A DNA stretch of 64,000 nucleotides from Bacillus alkalisoli (GCF_002797415.1 NZ_KZ454944.1:2870665-2934664); one strand, 5' to 3'; shown: positions 9,093 through 20,242, counted from the stretch's first letter. Notes: a model not told the origin generated them from the letters alone. Program-made: numbers and translations.

Positions 9093-9244
9093 TTTCTGTA
9101 CAACACCCTTTCCGCAATATGTATATGAATAGTATAACAAAAAAGTACTAACTTATCGTTAATATCCCCTCTTTCCTTTCTGTTTAACATAGCATACAAT
9201 AGAAGTAACGAAATTTCTTTTACATAGGAAAAGGGGATGTTCCA

Positions 9245-9430
9245 ATGGTTGAATATTTTATCGATTTTACAATCGTAGCATTACTTATTATAGGAATAAC
9301 AGCTTTTATGGGTGTTTTAACGAACGGAATTGGAGAAAAGTTTTTTGGCGGAAAAACGCGTACATTAAGCTTTGATAAATCAGCTAACATGCAAAAAGGC
9401 TGGAACAGTGTTGGTGGAAAAACTAAATAA
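9245..9430 (+). CDS. Small membrane protein, 61 residues, unknown function
   Basis: One hydrophobic helix (about residues 8-28) is followed by a Gly/Lys-rich soluble tail (GEKFFGGKTRTLSFDKSANM). A good ribosome binding site (AAAAGGGGA) precedes the ATG and a strong terminator follows, which supports it as a real monocistronic gene. I do not recognise the family. It is divergent from yjbC and convergent with the following glycosidase-like gene. Confidence 0.65.
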   Translation: MVEYFIDFTIVALLIIGITAFMGVLTNGIGEKFFGGKTRTLSFDKSANMQKGWNSVGGKTK

Positions 9431-9432
9431 TG

Positions 9433-9474
9433 AAAAGAGGTTGGCCGTTTAAATTTGGCCAACCTCTTTTTAAA
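9433..9474. terminator. Bidirectional terminator
   Basis: AAAAGAGGTTGGCC (from about 9433) pairs with GGCCAACCTCTTTT followed by T residues. It separates the 61-residue gene from the convergent glycosidase-like gene, whose stop is adjacent. Confidence 0.85.
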
Positions 9475-10677
9475 TTAATCACCTAATGGCTTATAATTTA
9501 CACCTTCAGTGTAACGGTTACCTGCATTCCATAATAAGAATTCATTGATACCGTTTTCATTTAACGCTCGAATTTGTGCTTCTACTTCGTTCTTACCGTA
9601 TGGAAGATAATTTCCTTTCCCTAACCATGATGCTGTAAAGTCTTGAATCCACGGCCTTGAGATTGGCCTGTTTTCTAGTTCATCTAGACGCTGATTTTCG
9701 AATTTTGCATATTCAGCCACAAGCCTATACGGTTCCAAATCCGGTTTAGGTATACCGAAATAAGCAGTCCAATGACTAGGATAGATCATAGAAGAAATAA
9801 CATCTACGTGTTCAGAGATTCTCGTGAAGTTTTGTCCTATTCCAGGGGCTTCTGGTAACGTTGCAGTATAGCCAAATATATCTACTGATACATCTACACC
9901 GTATGGCTCCAATCTTTGATTCGCGTACTCCACAAAGTTAGTTACAGACTCCACTCTTTTTTGAATATTATTCATATCTAAATTTTCGTAATCTCCATAA
10001 CTGAATTGAAGTTGTTCATCTCTTCTTTCAAAGCCTTCTGGGAACCTTACATAGTCAAATTGAATTTCTTGAAATCCTAATTTTGCCGCTTTGATTGCTA
10101 TATCAATATTATAATCCCATACTTCTTTCATAAATGGATTAACAAATGCTTCTTTTCTATTGTTTAACCATACTTCTCCATTATCTAAAAAAGAGAGTTC
10201 TGGTCTTTTATTTGCTAATACAGTATCTTTAAATACAACAATACGCGCAATTGGATAGATTTGTTTTTCCTCTAACGTTTTCATCATGGATTCGATATTT
10301 CTTATATATGGTTTAGATATATCCATATAAGGGGAATCGCTATCTGGAATATATGTTAAATAGCCGTAGTCATCTTTAATATCAATTACCATTGCATTTA
10401 ACGAAGTAGTTTCGAGCAATTGAAGTAATGTTTGAAACCTTTCTCCACCTGCTGAATGACCTGTTACGTATATTCCTCTAACTGCATCTGGATATTCGAA
10501 ACTGTATCCTGATTCGAATGTAAAGCGCGGGATAGTTGTTGGTAGTACTTTTGGAACTGTAGATGCTTTTTTTACTGAATGTATTCCAATCTCCTTCTTT
10601 TCATTAGCCATAACGGATGAACTAAAGAAAGATGCAATTAATAAGGACGTCACAAGTAGCCATAACCATTTTTTCAT
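9475..10677 (-). CDS. Secreted putative glycoside hydrolase (DUF4015-type TIM barrel)
   Basis: This protein of about 400 residues has an N-terminal signal peptide (MKKWLWLLVTSLLIASFF then a cleavable SVMA-NE site). The body matches the putative glycosidase family DUF4015: RGIYVTGHSAGG near the start, then VIDIKDDYGYL, QFDYVRFPEG and VSVDIFGYT strands with acidic residues at strand ends, as in TIM-barrel hydrolases. The ATG at 10677 is chosen because GGGGGAAAAG lies just upstream; the in-frame upstream ATG would put charged residues before the signal sequence. The substrate is unknown; family members are thought to act on cell-wall or exopolysaccharide. It is monocistronic. Confidence 0.75.
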   Translation of the reverse strand: MKKWLWLLVTSLLIASFFSSSVMANEKKEIGIHSVKKASTVPKVLPTTIPRFTFESGYSFEYPDAVRGIYVTGHSAGGERFQTLLQLLETTSLNAMVIDIKDDYGYLTYIPDSDSPYMDISKPYIRNIESMMKTLEEKQIYPIARIVVFKDTVLANKRPELSFLDNGEVWLNNRKEAFVNPFMKEVWDYNIDIAIKAAKLGFQEIQFDYVRFPEGFERRDEQLQFSYGDYENLDMNNIQKRVESVTNFVEYANQRLEPYGVDVSVDIFGYTATLPEAPGIGQNFTRISEHVDVISSMIYPSHWTAYFGIPKPDLEPYRLVAEYAKFENQRLDELENRPISRPWIQDFTASWLGKGNYLPYGKNEVEAQIRALNENGINEFLLWNAGNRYTEGVNYKPLGD

Positions 10678-10874
10678 TTCTTTTCCCCCAATTCCATTCT
10701 TGTCCTTATGTTCATTATAAATCATATTTCGATATTATTTTATGTAATTCATCAAATTTCTTCAAAAAATCTTATGACCAATTAGTGTAAATTAATATAT
10801 TTACTTTTCAGAATTAATATTAAATTAATAATAGTATATATTCCTATTTTATTGTAAAATAATTATTATATTAC

Positions 10875-10911
10875 AAAAAAAAATACGACCCCATAAAATG
10901 AGATCGTCATG
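10875..10911 (-). terminator. Terminator of the opp operon
   Basis: On the minus strand ACGATCTCAT pairs with ATGGGGTCGT (two G-U pairs), followed by a run of nine T. It lies directly after the oppF stop. Confidence 0.8.
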
Positions 10912-10913
10912 TA

Positions 10914-11855
10914 TTATTTAGTATACTTCTCTTTGTATAGTTCGAATTCTCTTTCTGAACAAAGTACAAAATGTCCATGTTTCACTTCTCTTAATTCCAC
11001 CGCATCTTCTTTACTGTAACCATGACTATTCGGGTCGTAAGAAATACGTTTACGCTTTCTTTCCGTATCAGGATCTGGTTGTGGAATAGCTGATAATAAA
11101 GATTGAGTGTACGGGTGTATTGGATTGTTGTACAACTCTTCACTTGTCGTTAATTCCACCAATTTACCGAAATACATAACACCGATTCGATCGCTAATGT
11201 ATTTAACCATAGAGAGATCATGGGCGATAAACAAGTATGTTAAACCTTTTTCTTTTTGTAACTTTTTCATTAAGTTAACAACTTGAGCTTGAATTGAAAC
11301 ATCTAATGCAGAGATTGGCTCGTCTGCAATAATGAAATCCGGTTCAACTGCTAGAGCACGTGCAATACCAATACGCTGCCTTTGTCCACCACTAAATTCA
11401 TGTGGATAGCGATTAGCATGCTCTTTATTTAGACCTACTGTCTCTAATAGGTCATAAACTCTTTGTAGTCTTTCTTGCTTATTTTTTGCTAAGCCATGAA
11501 TGTCGATACCTTCAGCAATAATATCCGTTACAGACATTCTAGGATTTAATGATGCATAAGGGTCTTGGAAAATCATTTGCATTTTACGGTTGAATTTCAA
11601 CAATTCTTTTTTAGATTTTCTACCATGAACATTTTCACCTTCATATAGCACTTCGCCATCTGTAGCGTCATAAAGGCGGATAATTGTTCTACCGGTTGTT
11701 GATTTTCCACAACCAGATTCACCAACTAATCCTAATGTTTCTCCACGATAAATATCAAAGTTAAGACCATCAACCGCTTTCACCATATTTGGTTTACCCT
11801 CATTAAAATATTGCTTTAAATCGCGAATTTCTAACAACTTTTCTTGGTTAGCCAT
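10914..11855 (-). CDS. oppF: Oligopeptide ABC transporter ATPase OppF
   Basis: This 313-residue nucleotide-binding subunit has Walker [10 protein letters not shown] (residues 45-53), the FSGGQRQR signature and the Walker B DFIIADEP segment, followed by the oligopeptide/dipeptide C-terminal region. It partners OppD to power peptide uptake through OppB-OppC. Its ATG overlaps the end of oppD by 8 bases. The C-terminal tail lacks the four-cysteine cluster present in AppF. It is the last gene of the oppABCDF operon, closed by a terminator. Confidence 0.95.
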   Translation of the reverse strand: MANQEKLLEIRDLKQYFNEGKPNMVKAVDGLNFDIYRGETLGLVGESGCGKSTTGRTIIRLYDATDGEVLYEGENVHGRKSKKELLKFNRKMQMIFQDPYASLNPRMSVTDIIAEGIDIHGLAKNKQERLQRVYDLLETVGLNKEHANRYPHEFSGGQRQRIGIARALAVEPDFIIADEPISALDVSIQAQVVNLMKKLQKEKGLTYLFIAHDLSMVKYISDRIGVMYFGKLVELTTSEELYNNPIHPYTQSLLSAIPQPDPDTERKRKRISYDPNSHGYSKEDAVELREVKHGHFVLCSEREFELYKEKYTK

Positions 11856-12921
11856 TAACAACACCGTCCTTCACCATCACAGGCTTATCAAAGTTATTAG
11901 GCATGTTTCTTTGACGTTTTTGCACTGCAAGCGGCGGTTCCACTTTAGGAGCATCTTCATGTAGTAACCACGTTTTTGCAAAATGCGTGTTAGAAACTTG
12001 GAACATAGGTGGCTCCATTTCTAAATCAATTTGCATTGCAAATTGGTTACGTGGAGCGAAGGCATCTCCTTTTGGTGGGTTTGTTAAATCAGGTGGTGTA
12101 CCTGGAATTGCGTAAAGTTCCGTTTCTGCTAGTTCCAAATCCGGCATTGAACTTAATAGTCCCCATGTATATGGGTGACGAGGGTCATAGAAAATTTCGT
12201 CCACTGTACCCATTTCAATGATTTGTCCACCGTACATAACAGCCACACGATCTGCAACGTTTGCTACAACACCTAAATCATGTGTGATGAATATAATAGA
12301 TGTTTCAATTTTTTTCTGCAGATCTTTCATTAAATCTAAGATCTGAGCTTGAATTGTCACATCTAATGCAGTTGTTGGTTCATCTGCAATTAACACTTTT
12401 GGGTTACATGCTAAAGCGATTGCGATAACTACCCTTTGTCTCATTCCACCAGAGAATTGATGAGGGTATTGCTTGAAACGTTGCTCAGGCATTGGAATTC
12501 CAACAAGTCGAAGCAGGTCGATTGCTTTTTCTTTTGCTGCAGACTTACTTGCATTTTGATGTTTTATTATACCTTCCATAATTTGCTTTCCCGCTGTCAT
12601 CGTTGGATTTAACGATGTCATCGGATCTTGGAAGATCATTGATATATCTTTTCCACGTATCTTTTGCATTTGTGATTCTGGTAATTTAGCTAAATCTTTC
12701 CCATCGAATAAGATTTGACCTTCTTTAATGTTAGAAGTGTTTTCAGGTAATAACCTCATGATTGTTTTCGTCGTTACGGATTTTCCGGAACCAGATTCTC
12801 CTACAATGGCAAGTGTTTCACCTTTTTGCAATTCAAAGTTTACTCCTCGAATTGCATTTACTTCTCCACCAAATGTGTCAAAAGAAACATGCAAGTTTTT
12901 AACTTCTAAAATGTTTTCCAT
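11848..12921 (-). CDS. oppD: Oligopeptide ABC transporter ATPase OppD
   Basis: In this 357-residue ATPase, Walker [10 protein letters not shown] is near residue 40, the signature FSGGMRQRV near 160 and [12 protein letters not shown] follows. The C-terminal peptide-transporter extension reads [12 protein letters not shown], where the corresponding AppD segment has GCRFAPRCPKAF, so OppD has lost the cysteine ligands found in many Opp/Dpp ATPases. The start has AGGTGAG 6 bases upstream. Downstream oppF overlaps by 8 bases. Confidence 0.95.
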   Translation of the reverse strand: MENILEVKNLHVSFDTFGGEVNAIRGVNFELQKGETLAIVGESGSGKSVTTKTIMRLLPENTSNIKEGQILFDGKDLAKLPESQMQKIRGKDISMIFQDPMTSLNPTMTAGKQIMEGIIKHQNASKSAAKEKAIDLLRLVGIPMPEQRFKQYPHQFSGGMRQRVVIAIALACNPKVLIADEPTTALDVTIQAQILDLMKDLQKKIETSIIFITHDLGVVANVADRVAVMYGGQIIEMGTVDEIFYDPRHPYTWGLLSSMPDLELAETELYAIPGTPPDLTNPPKGDAFAPRNQFAMQIDLEMEPPMFQVSNTHFAKTWLLHEDAPKVEPPLAVQKRQRNMPNNFDKPVMVKDGVVNG

Positions 12922-12937
12922 ACTCTCTCACCTACCT

Positions 12938-13945
12938 TTAGTCTTTCATTTTTGGATCTAGTGCATCACGCATTCCATCAGCTAATAAGTTAAACGCAAT
13001 CATCAATAAACTGATAATGATGGCTGGGAAAATCATAATGTGCGGGAATATCTGTAACGACTGGAATCCATCTTCAATTAGTGTACCTAAAGAAACTTGA
13101 GGTGCTTGTAATCCTAAACCAATGAAACTTAAAAATGCTTCAAAGAATATAGCACTTGGAATAGTAAACATCGTATTGATAATTACAACACCAGCAACAT
13201 TTGGAATTAAATGTTTTGTAATAATTTTGCTATCGGCTGAACCTAAAGTTTTAGATGCAAGTACAAATTCTTGATTTTTCAGTTTCAATGTTTGTCCACG
13301 TACAACACGAGCCATACCAACCCAACCGGTTATCGTAAGGGCTATGGTTATGGCAAGTATACCGGGTTCCATCACCAGTAACATTAGGATGATAATAACA
13401 AGGTTTGGTATACCTACTAATACTTCAATAATACGTTGCATGACGTTATCCACTCTTCCGCCATAGTAAGCAGAAATTCCACCATATGCAACACCAATAA
13501 TCATATCAATAATAGCTGCTAAAAATGCGATGTAAAGGGATATTCTAGTACCAGTCCAAACACGTGTCCAAATATCACGTCCAAGTCCATCTGTACCAAA
13601 CCAGAAGTAACCTTCTTCTCCTCTTTGTTCATATACATCTACACCGTTTCTAGACCCATCAAGTATCCCCATATTCTCTATTACAGGAATTTTAGGAGGC
13701 ATATTTGCCCGCATAACATCTTGGTCATTAAATCCATAACTATTCATAAATGGACCAAAGATTGCTAGTAAGAAAATGATAGCAATAATAATTAAACCTG
13801 TTATCGCGGCGATATTTTTCTTTAAACGCAACCATGCCGTTTGCCAATAAGTTAAGCTTGGTTTAGATATTTTTTCACTATTATTCGGATCGATAGCAGC
13901 TGGTTGAAATAAGTCTTTGTTGATTTTTTCATAATTGTTTTTCAT
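12938..13945 (-). CDS. oppC: Oligopeptide ABC transporter permease OppC
   Basis: This 335-residue inner-membrane permease of the OppC type has an N-terminal soluble tail, one helix, a large extracellular loop and five more helices. The EAA-type coupling loop ([20 protein letters not shown]) binds the ATPases. The start ATG shares its first base with the oppB stop (TAATG) and AGGAGGTAAG precedes it. It forms the channel with OppB. Confidence 0.95.
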   Translation of the reverse strand: MKNNYEKINKDLFQPAAIDPNNSEKISKPSLTYWQTAWLRLKKNIAAITGLIIIAIIFLLAIFGPFMNSYGFNDQDVMRANMPPKIPVIENMGILDGSRNGVDVYEQRGEEGYFWFGTDGLGRDIWTRVWTGTRISLYIAFLAAIIDMIIGVAYGGISAYYGGRVDNVMQRIIEVLVGIPNLVIIILMLLVMEPGILAITIALTITGWVGMARVVRGQTLKLKNQEFVLASKTLGSADSKIITKHLIPNVAGVVIINTMFTIPSAIFFEAFLSFIGLGLQAPQVSLGTLIEDGFQSLQIFPHIMIFPAIIISLLMIAFNLLADGMRDALDPKMKD

Positions 13946-14874
13946 TATTTCTTACCTCCTGCTAAACGAATACGAGGGTCAATAATTCCATATAGAATAT
14001 CAACTACTAATACGATAAAGATAAATAATGCTGCAAACAAAAGTGTTGTTCCCATAATAACAGGGTAATCATTTACCTGAATAGAACGTACGAACTGTTC
14101 CCCTAATCCTGGTACAGAGAATATCTTCTCTATCACAAGTGTTCCTGTCATTAAGCTTACAGCTAATGGACCTAAAACGGTTACAACCGGAATTAGTGCA
14201 TTTCTCGTTGCATGCTTAAAGGCAATATCGAATTTCGTAGCACCTTTTGCTTTAGCAAGTGTAATGTAATCAGACCCTAAAACTTCAATCATTTCTGTTC
14301 TCATAAATCTCGCTGCAATCGCAATTGGAAAAATTGCTAATGCAACGGTTGGTAAAACGGTATACTCTGGCCCTCTCCAAAATGCAACCGGAAACCATCC
14401 TAACTGAACTGCAATGTAATATTGCAACAACCCTGCAAACACGAATGATGGAATAGATTTACCAAGTACAGCAATAACGGTTGCACCATAATCTATCCAA
14501 GTATTTTTATTTAGTGCTGCGACAATTCCGAGCAATATTCCTATTATTGTACCTACTAACATAGCTTGAAAACCAAGTTGAGCAGATGGGCCGATACGTG
14601 CTTTTATTATTTCCGTCACGCTTCGGTTGTCATATTGAAAGGAAATTCCTAAGTCTCCTTTTGCAAGGTTAAGCATGTACTTTGCATATTGAACAGGTAC
14701 TGGATCATCTAATCCATACTTCTGTAAAAGAATAGTTCGTTGTGCTTCCGTAAGCTTATCTTGCATCGTAAAAGGAGTACCAGGCATAAGTTTCATTAAG
14801 AAGAAAGTAAGCGAAGCAATTAGAAATAGTGTGATAAACATATAGATAAAACGTTGTAACAAATACTTAGCCAT
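13945..14874 (-). CDS. oppB: Oligopeptide ABC transporter permease OppB
   Basis: This 309-residue permease has six predicted helices, with the first at MAKYLLQRFIYMFITLFLI, the standard OppB/DppB start, and the coupling loop DYITLAKAKGATKFDIAFKH. The ATG at 14874 is preceded by AGGAGGTG at 6-base spacing, so an in-frame upstream ATG is discounted. It is separated from oppA by 176 bp containing a strong stem-loop, the usual device for making more binding protein than permease. Confidence 0.95.
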   Translation of the reverse strand: MAKYLLQRFIYMFITLFLIASLTFFLMKLMPGTPFTMQDKLTEAQRTILLQKYGLDDPVPVQYAKYMLNLAKGDLGISFQYDNRSVTEIIKARIGPSAQLGFQAMLVGTIIGILLGIVAALNKNTWIDYGATVIAVLGKSIPSFVFAGLLQYYIAVQLGWFPVAFWRGPEYTVLPTVALAIFPIAIAARFMRTEMIEVLGSDYITLAKAKGATKFDIAFKHATRNALIPVVTVLGPLAVSLMTGTLVIEKIFSVPGLGEQFVRSIQVNDYPVIMGTTLLFAALFIFIVLVVDILYGIIDPRIRLAGGKK

Positions 14875-14950
14875 ATTTGCACCTCCTGTAAGATGTAATG
14901 AGAACGCATTCATTCTCAAAATTCATTAAAGTTAGACAATTCCTTTACAG

Positions 14951-14991
14951 GGAAAGAGAGAGTATATACAACTAATATACTCTCTCTTTCT
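14951..14991 (-). promoter_or_regulatory. Intergenic stem-loop between oppA and oppB
   Basis: GAAAGAGAGAGTATAT pairs with ATATACTCTCTCTTTC around a 7-base loop, with no T-run. It probably protects the oppA transcript 3' end and limits read-through into oppBCDF. Confidence 0.65.
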
Positions 14992-15050
14992 AAATATTTA
15001 AAGGTTAATTCTTATATTAGAATAATTTCGAAAAGTTATTCTATTGAAAA

Positions 15051-16739
15051 TTATTTGCTAATGTATGCCCACTTATAGCTAAAGTCAGGTCCAAAGTTGT
15101 GCATGTGTACGTTTTGTACATAAGGCTGCCATAAACGTGTCATACCACGTTGGTAAATTGGTGCAATCGCTGCATCTTCTTCAAGTAAGATTCTCTCAGC
15201 TTCTTGCATTGCCTCAAAACGTTCAGCTGGATTATTAGCTAAAGTAGTCATAACATCATTGATTAGTCGATCATATTCTGGATTAGAGTAGCCCATTTTG
15301 TTGTTTCCACCATCCGTAACCCACAGGTTAGCGAATGAAATAGCATCTAAATAGTCAGGTCCCCAACCAGATAATTGCATGTCGTAATCAAGATTATCAT
15401 CTAATTGTAAACGTTGAGCAAATGGAACTTCCTTAACGCGGATCGTTAATCCAGGTAAGTTCTTAGCTAACTCAGCTTGTAAAAACTCATGCATTCTTCT
15501 AGATGTTTCAGTGTCTCCACCTAAAAGCTCAACAGTGATAGATTCTTGACCTAGCTCTTCTAAACCTTTTGCGAATAATTCTTGTGCTTCTTCCACATTA
15601 AACTCGTTGAAATTACCATGTGTTGCACGGAAATCTTCACCAGTTTCAGGATGTTCAACAAAGTTAACTGGAATTAAGTAGTTCGCTGGAAGAGAACCGT
15701 TGTTTAAAATAACAGAAGTAATAGCTTCTTTATTAAAACCTTTTGCAAGAGCTCTGCGGATATTAACGTTTGCTAATGCTTCATTTTTTGTTTGATTAAA
15801 CTTAAAGTAGAATAATACTGGTTGTAAATAGCTAATTAAGTTTGGATCATCTTGATATCTAGTTACAAACTCCGAAGTAAGACCAGGAGAAATATCAATC
15901 TGTCCAGCTTGGTAAAGGTTAATTCCTGTAGATACTTCTTTAACTACGTCTACATTAATTTCTTCCAATACTACTGTGTCAGCATCCCAGTAATCTGTGT
16001 TTTTCACAAGTTTCCAACTAACTTCATGTTGCCAGTCTTCCATTACGAAAGGACCATTGTAAATTAAGTGTTCTGGTTCTAAAGCATATTTGTTACCTTG
16101 TTCTTCAACAAACTCTTGGTTTTGTGGGAAGAACGTTGGGAAAGTCATTAAAGACTCAAAATATGCTACTGGTTCTTCTAATGTTACCTCAAGAGTGTAA
16201 TCGTCAAGTGCTTTTACACCAAGTTCTTCTAAAGGAAGTTCCCCGTTTGCAACTTCAGAAGCATTAGCGATTTTACCACTCATCATGTAAGGACCGTATT
16301 CAGATCCTGTTTCTGGGTTAACAGCACGTTGCCAAGCAAAAACGAAATCGTTTGCAGTTACTGGCGTACCGTTCGACCATACAGCATCTTCGCGAAGTTC
16401 GAAAGTATAAGTTAATCCGTCTTCACTTACTTCATGACCAGTTGCTACACCTTCAACAACTTCATCATTTTCTCCTAAACGATATAAACCTTCGAATACG
16501 TTGTTCATAACGTTGAAAGCTACTGCATCCGTACCTAAAACGGAATCCATTGTTGGAATCTCTGCAGATTCTAAAATATTAAGTATTTGTTCTCCTGATG
16601 GCTCACCGCTACCAGCAGGTGGCTGATCTTCTTGTCCTTGTTGTGCGTTGTTCGTGTTTCCACCAGCACCACATGCAGCTAAAAATGCACTTAGTACAAG
16701 AGAAAAAGCTAAAAGTAGTAAAAATTTTGACTTTTTCAT
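15051..16739 (-). CDS. oppA: Oligopeptide-binding lipoprotein OppA
   Basis: This 562-residue family 5 extracellular solute-binding protein has a lipoprotein signal with LAAC (lipid-modified Cys23), then a low-complexity Gly/Gln/Glu linker and the two-lobed binding domain. It captures oligopeptides for the OppBCDF importer, which in Bacillus also imports signalling peptides that act in competence and sporulation. It is first in the operon and encoded with a large downstream stem-loop. The promoter region is shared with the divergent DUF3899-like gene. Confidence 0.95.
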   Translation of the reverse strand: MKKSKFLLLLAFSLVLSAFLAACGAGGNTNNAQQGQEDQPPAGSGEPSGEQILNILESAEIPTMDSVLGTDAVAFNVMNNVFEGLYRLGENDEVVEGVATGHEVSEDGLTYTFELREDAVWSNGTPVTANDFVFAWQRAVNPETGSEYGPYMMSGKIANASEVANGELPLEELGVKALDDYTLEVTLEEPVAYFESLMTFPTFFPQNQEFVEEQGNKYALEPEHLIYNGPFVMEDWQHEVSWKLVKNTDYWDADTVVLEEINVDVVKEVSTGINLYQAGQIDISPGLTSEFVTRYQDDPNLISYLQPVLFYFKFNQTKNEALANVNIRRALAKGFNKEAITSVILNNGSLPANYLIPVNFVEHPETGEDFRATHGNFNEFNVEEAQELFAKGLEELGQESITVELLGGDTETSRRMHEFLQAELAKNLPGLTIRVKEVPFAQRLQLDDNLDYDMQLSGWGPDYLDAISFANLWVTDGGNNKMGYSNPEYDRLINDVMTTLANNPAERFEAMQEAERILLEEDAAIAPIYQRGMTRLWQPYVQNVHMHNFGPDFSYKWAYISK

Positions 16740-17077
16740 TTACTTAACCCCCTTGAAAATTATGTCGATTTTTGTTGTGTTTTGAGGTAACGAGGTTTAT
16801 TATACAAGTTTTCAAAACATTGTGCATAGCGTTTATTCTTTACACTTTTTTGAAATCCTTATATTACAATAATGACAGCTTAAAAAATAGCACTTTGTAC
16901 CTATGTGGTACTAAGCTCATGTTATTGAAAATTTTTCTATTTACTGGATTGATTTTACTTTTTAATCGCTCCTCAAAACGAATTACTTTCTTTCCTTTAG
17001 GATGTAATATTTGTCTTATTCTATACATTTCTTTACAATACATTTAGTAAAATTTTTTGAAGAGGTAGGTAGTTATT
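16740..17077. promoter_or_regulatory. Divergent promoter region oppA / DUF3899-like gene
   Basis: This AT-rich 338-bp region should hold both promoters. A weak CodY-like sequence (AGTTTTCAAAACATT, 16807-16821, 12 of 15 to the usual consensus) is present but not convincing. No gene is supported here. Confidence 0.4.
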
Positions 17078-17443
17078 GTGAATGTAAAAAAAATCATTAT
17101 CCAGTTTCTCATCTTATTGTTACTTACTATACTTATTAGTTTGCTGTATTATAAAGAGATTTCATTGCTTACGTTAATTAACACGTCTTTCGTTCTTTCT
17201 AGTGTTATTATTTTTACAACTTTGCTTCTGTTTGTAACACAAAAAGGTTTTTTTGATGGCATTAGTTACGGCTTTAGGAAGATATTTGCCACTAGTCAAG
17301 CAGATAAAGATTTAGAAAGGGATATATCAACATTAAGGCCTCCATCGGAGTTGGTCGCTCCAATTCAAGCAGCCAATGTTATGTATAGCTCCCTTCTACT
17401 TTTTGTGCTTATGTTAATTGGAGTTTTTATGTTTTATCTTTGA
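17078..17443 (+). CDS. DUF3899-like membrane protein
   Basis: In this 121-residue protein two helices (about 5-24 and 30-53) are followed by a charged cytoplasmic stretch (RKIFATSQADKDLERD) and a C-terminal helix (about 100-120). This layout matches the DUF3899 family of small Bacillaceae membrane proteins; the function is unknown. It has a GTG start with GAAGAGGTAGG upstream. The trpS promoter begins inside its stop codon, so the two genes are adjacent but separately controlled. It is divergent from oppA. Confidence 0.65.
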   Translation: MNVKKIIIQFLILLLLTILISLLYYKEISLLTLINTSFVLSSVIIFTTLLLFVTQKGFFDGISYGFRKIFATSQADKDLERDISTLRPPSELVAPIQAANVMYSSLLLFVLMLIGVFMFYL

Positions 17444-17468
17444 TAATTCTTACTAAATGATGTAATAT
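17440..17468 (+). promoter_or_regulatory. Sigma-A promoter of trpS
   Basis: TTGATA (17440-17445), 17-bp spacer, TAATAT (17463-17468). It overlaps the stop codon of the preceding gene and lies just upstream of the T-box leader. Confidence 0.6.
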
Positions 17469-17479
17469 AGAAATAATTA

Positions 17480-17720
17480 AATTAAAATAGCGTTGATAAA
17501 GAGTAGTACTAATAAGTTTCGTTTTCAAGAGAGTTTGTGGGTGGTGGAAACAAACAACGAATTATTAGGAATGGACTTTAGAGCTTTAAGTTGAAATGTT
17601 AAAAGTATGCTTAAACGTCACCTTACGTTACAAGGTTTAAGTGATCTCATTTTTGAGATAATAAGGGTGGTACCACGGTCCATTCGTCCCTTTCTATAAG
17701 GGATGAATGGGCCTTTTTGT
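17480..17720 (+). ncRNA. T-box leader controlling trpS
   Basis: Canonical T-box parts are visible in order: the Stem I GA-rich motif (AGAGAGTTTGTGGGTGGTGG at 17529-17548), a candidate specifier TGG (Trp) within GAATGGAC at 17572-17574, and the T-box sequence AAGGGTGGTACCACGG (17663-17678). The terminator GTCCATTCGTCCCTT/AAGGGATGAATGGGC with a T-run ends near 17719. Uncharged tRNA-Trp is expected to stabilise the antiterminator and raise trpS expression. The exact specifier pairing is inferred. Confidence 0.9.
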
Positions 17721-17749
17721 ATGCTAAAATTTAGAGGAGTGTGCTGTAA

Positions 17750-18739
<990 letters not shown>

Positions 18740-18745
18740 AAATAA

Positions 18746-18785
18746 AGGGTATGTCCATAAAATACTACTTACTGGACATACCCTA
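18746..18785 (+). terminator. Stem-loop after trpS
   Basis: GGGTATGTCCA (from 18748) pairs with TGGACATACCC (to 18784) across a 14-base loop. No long T-run follows. Confidence 0.6.
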
Positions 18786-18802
18786 TGTTGGTTATAAAAA
18801 CC

Positions 18803-18968
18803 GTGCCGGTATTCCGCGGGGGAGGCGGTGAGCCTCCTCGATCCATTAGGCTCTGTGGGGTCTCACCAGCCTACACTCTCCCGCAGGACAAGGAAGGCTG
18901 CGGCAGCGATGCATCCTTCTTAAGAAAATTCGGAAGCATTTTCGAGGAGTCGGCCACATCACCGGCAC
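18803..18968 (+). repeat. Modular CCGCGGG repeat element, copy E3
   Basis: Outer arms are GTGCCGGT (18803-18810) and ACCGGCAC (18961-18968). The internal stem GGTGAG (18827-18832) pairs with CTCACC (18862-18867), a covaried version of the GGGAG/CTCCC stem in E1 and E2. Module B is present (from about 18888). It lies between the convergent trpS and yjbA genes. Confidence 0.85.
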
Positions 18969-19026
18969 TATTATTTATATTACTAAATATAGCTTTTTTA
19001 CACCTTTTATTTTATAGGAAATAATT

Positions 19027-19776
19027 TTAGTTAACTTTCGGTTGTTGCTCCATTTCCCATAGTTTCTCGAAAAATGGTTGTCCTTTTATTAAATTCTCAC
19101 AAAATATTTCATGTTTGCTTGTCCATCCAACTTGTATATCTTCGAATAGTAAATTCCATACTTCTTCAAATGGCTTATCTTGAATCATATTATAAAAAAT
19201 AGGATTCCATTCTGTATACCAATATCTAATTTCTGCGGTGTTATTAGTAGTTTTTAATTGGTCAAGTGCCATAAACAATAGTTGCTTAAGTTGTCGCTCT
19301 TTTCTAGTCAAACCTCTCATACTATCAGGTGACGGGGATAAGATATGATAGTCACCCTGCGATTTACTAAAAGTATCAAAATGGTATTTCGTTCTATCAT
19401 GATTTTCAACCATATCAAATACAAGCTGCTCTTGCCTCGGAATAAGACGACTTTTTCTAATAGGAATGGAATAACCAATTGTATCTACGGCTAAAATACC
19501 TTTCCCATCTGTTACGACAAAACAGTACTCTAGTTGTATACGCTCATGATTCTTTCTTATATAACTCTTTTGGTATACTTCTTCTAATAAAGAAGCAGGT
19601 AATTCTTGTAAATCATTTTCAATATAATTGTATAAAATGGTATCAACATATAGTAATGGCGCCTGATCTAATAGCTCCACACTATCATCTTTCCTCCATT
19701 CATGAAAATGACAAACGTTATAGCCATTTTCTTCTCCTTCAAACCAATTTACCCATACGTCATGAAGATATAACAT
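19027..19776 (-). CDS. yjbA: YjbA family protein (DUF3603)
   Basis: This 249-residue soluble protein corresponds by position (between trpS and the app operon) and length to B. subtilis YjbA. No catalytic motif is recognisable; it is rich in aromatic residues ([14 protein letters not shown] at residues 8-21) and has no signal peptide. Function unknown. The ATG follows GAGGGG. It is convergent with trpS across repeat copy E3. Confidence 0.75.
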   Translation of the reverse strand: MLYLHDVWVNWFEGEENGYNVCHFHEWRKDDSVELLDQAPLLYVDTILYNYIENDLQELPASLLEEVYQKSYIRKNHERIQLEYCFVVTDGKGILAVDTIGYSIPIRKSRLIPRQEQLVFDMVENHDRTKYHFDTFSKSQGDYHILSPSPDSMRGLTRKERQLKQLLFMALDQLKTTNNTAEIRYWYTEWNPIFYNMIQDKPFEEVWNLLFEDIQVGWTSKHEIFCENLIKGQPFFEKLWEMEQQPKVN

Positions 19777-19869
19777 ACATTACCCCTCACTTCATCAACT
19801 CTATTTAAGAATCAGTATAGGCAGGCATGTACAAATTTATTCCATTTTATCTATTTCTTTGTAATTTCT

Positions 19870-20094
19870 TTAATCTTTTTTTCGTATTGTTACTTCAGGA
19901 GTTTGGATTGTTAATGATGCGGTAATTAGGAGAATTCCAATCGGAAGAAGATAACATTCGGGTCTTGTACTAATAAAAACAAAAAATTCTATTAAATTCA
20001 CCCCAGTAGGTATTAAATTCAAGTACGCAAGCAAACTTACCCCACCAGATACTGCCATACCAAAGCCAACTAAAAATAAAAAAGCTCGTACCAT
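19870..20094 (-). CDS. Small membrane protein, 74 residues
   Basis: Two to three hydrophobic segments (residues 3-25, 32-42 and 47-62) are followed by a charged tail (TVTIRKKD-like end). A strong ribosome binding site (GGTAGGTGA) precedes the ATG. It is located between the app operon and yjbA. I do not recognise a named family; it is likely a Bacillaceae-specific hypothetical membrane protein. Confidence 0.6.
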   Translation of the reverse strand: MVRAFLFLVGFGMAVSGGVSLLAYLNLIPTGVNLIEFFVFISTRPECYLLPIGILLITASLTIQTPEVTIRKKD

Positions 20095-20204
20095 CTATTA
20101 TCACCTACCACCCATTAAATATAGCCTACTTGTCCACACCTTCTTACTATATAGTATGAAAATGCATTTCAATAATGACTATTAATAAAAAAATTGGGCT
20201 TAAA

Positions 20205-20242
20205 AAAAAGAGAAAAGCCAAGAATGGCATCTTGGCTTTTCT
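20205..20242 (-). terminator. Terminator of the app operon
   Basis: On the minus strand GAAAAGCCAAGA pairs with TCTTGGCTTTTC, followed by CTTTTTTTT. It begins at the appC stop codon. Confidence 0.9.

Noticed and set aside
16807-16821. CodY box before oppA
   Set aside because: Only 12 of 15 matches, in AT-rich DNA where such matches are frequent.
16772-17047. 91-codon open frame upstream of the DUF3899-like gene
   Set aside because: Located in the divergent promoter region, no ribosome binding site, low-complexity composition expected of AT-rich DNA.
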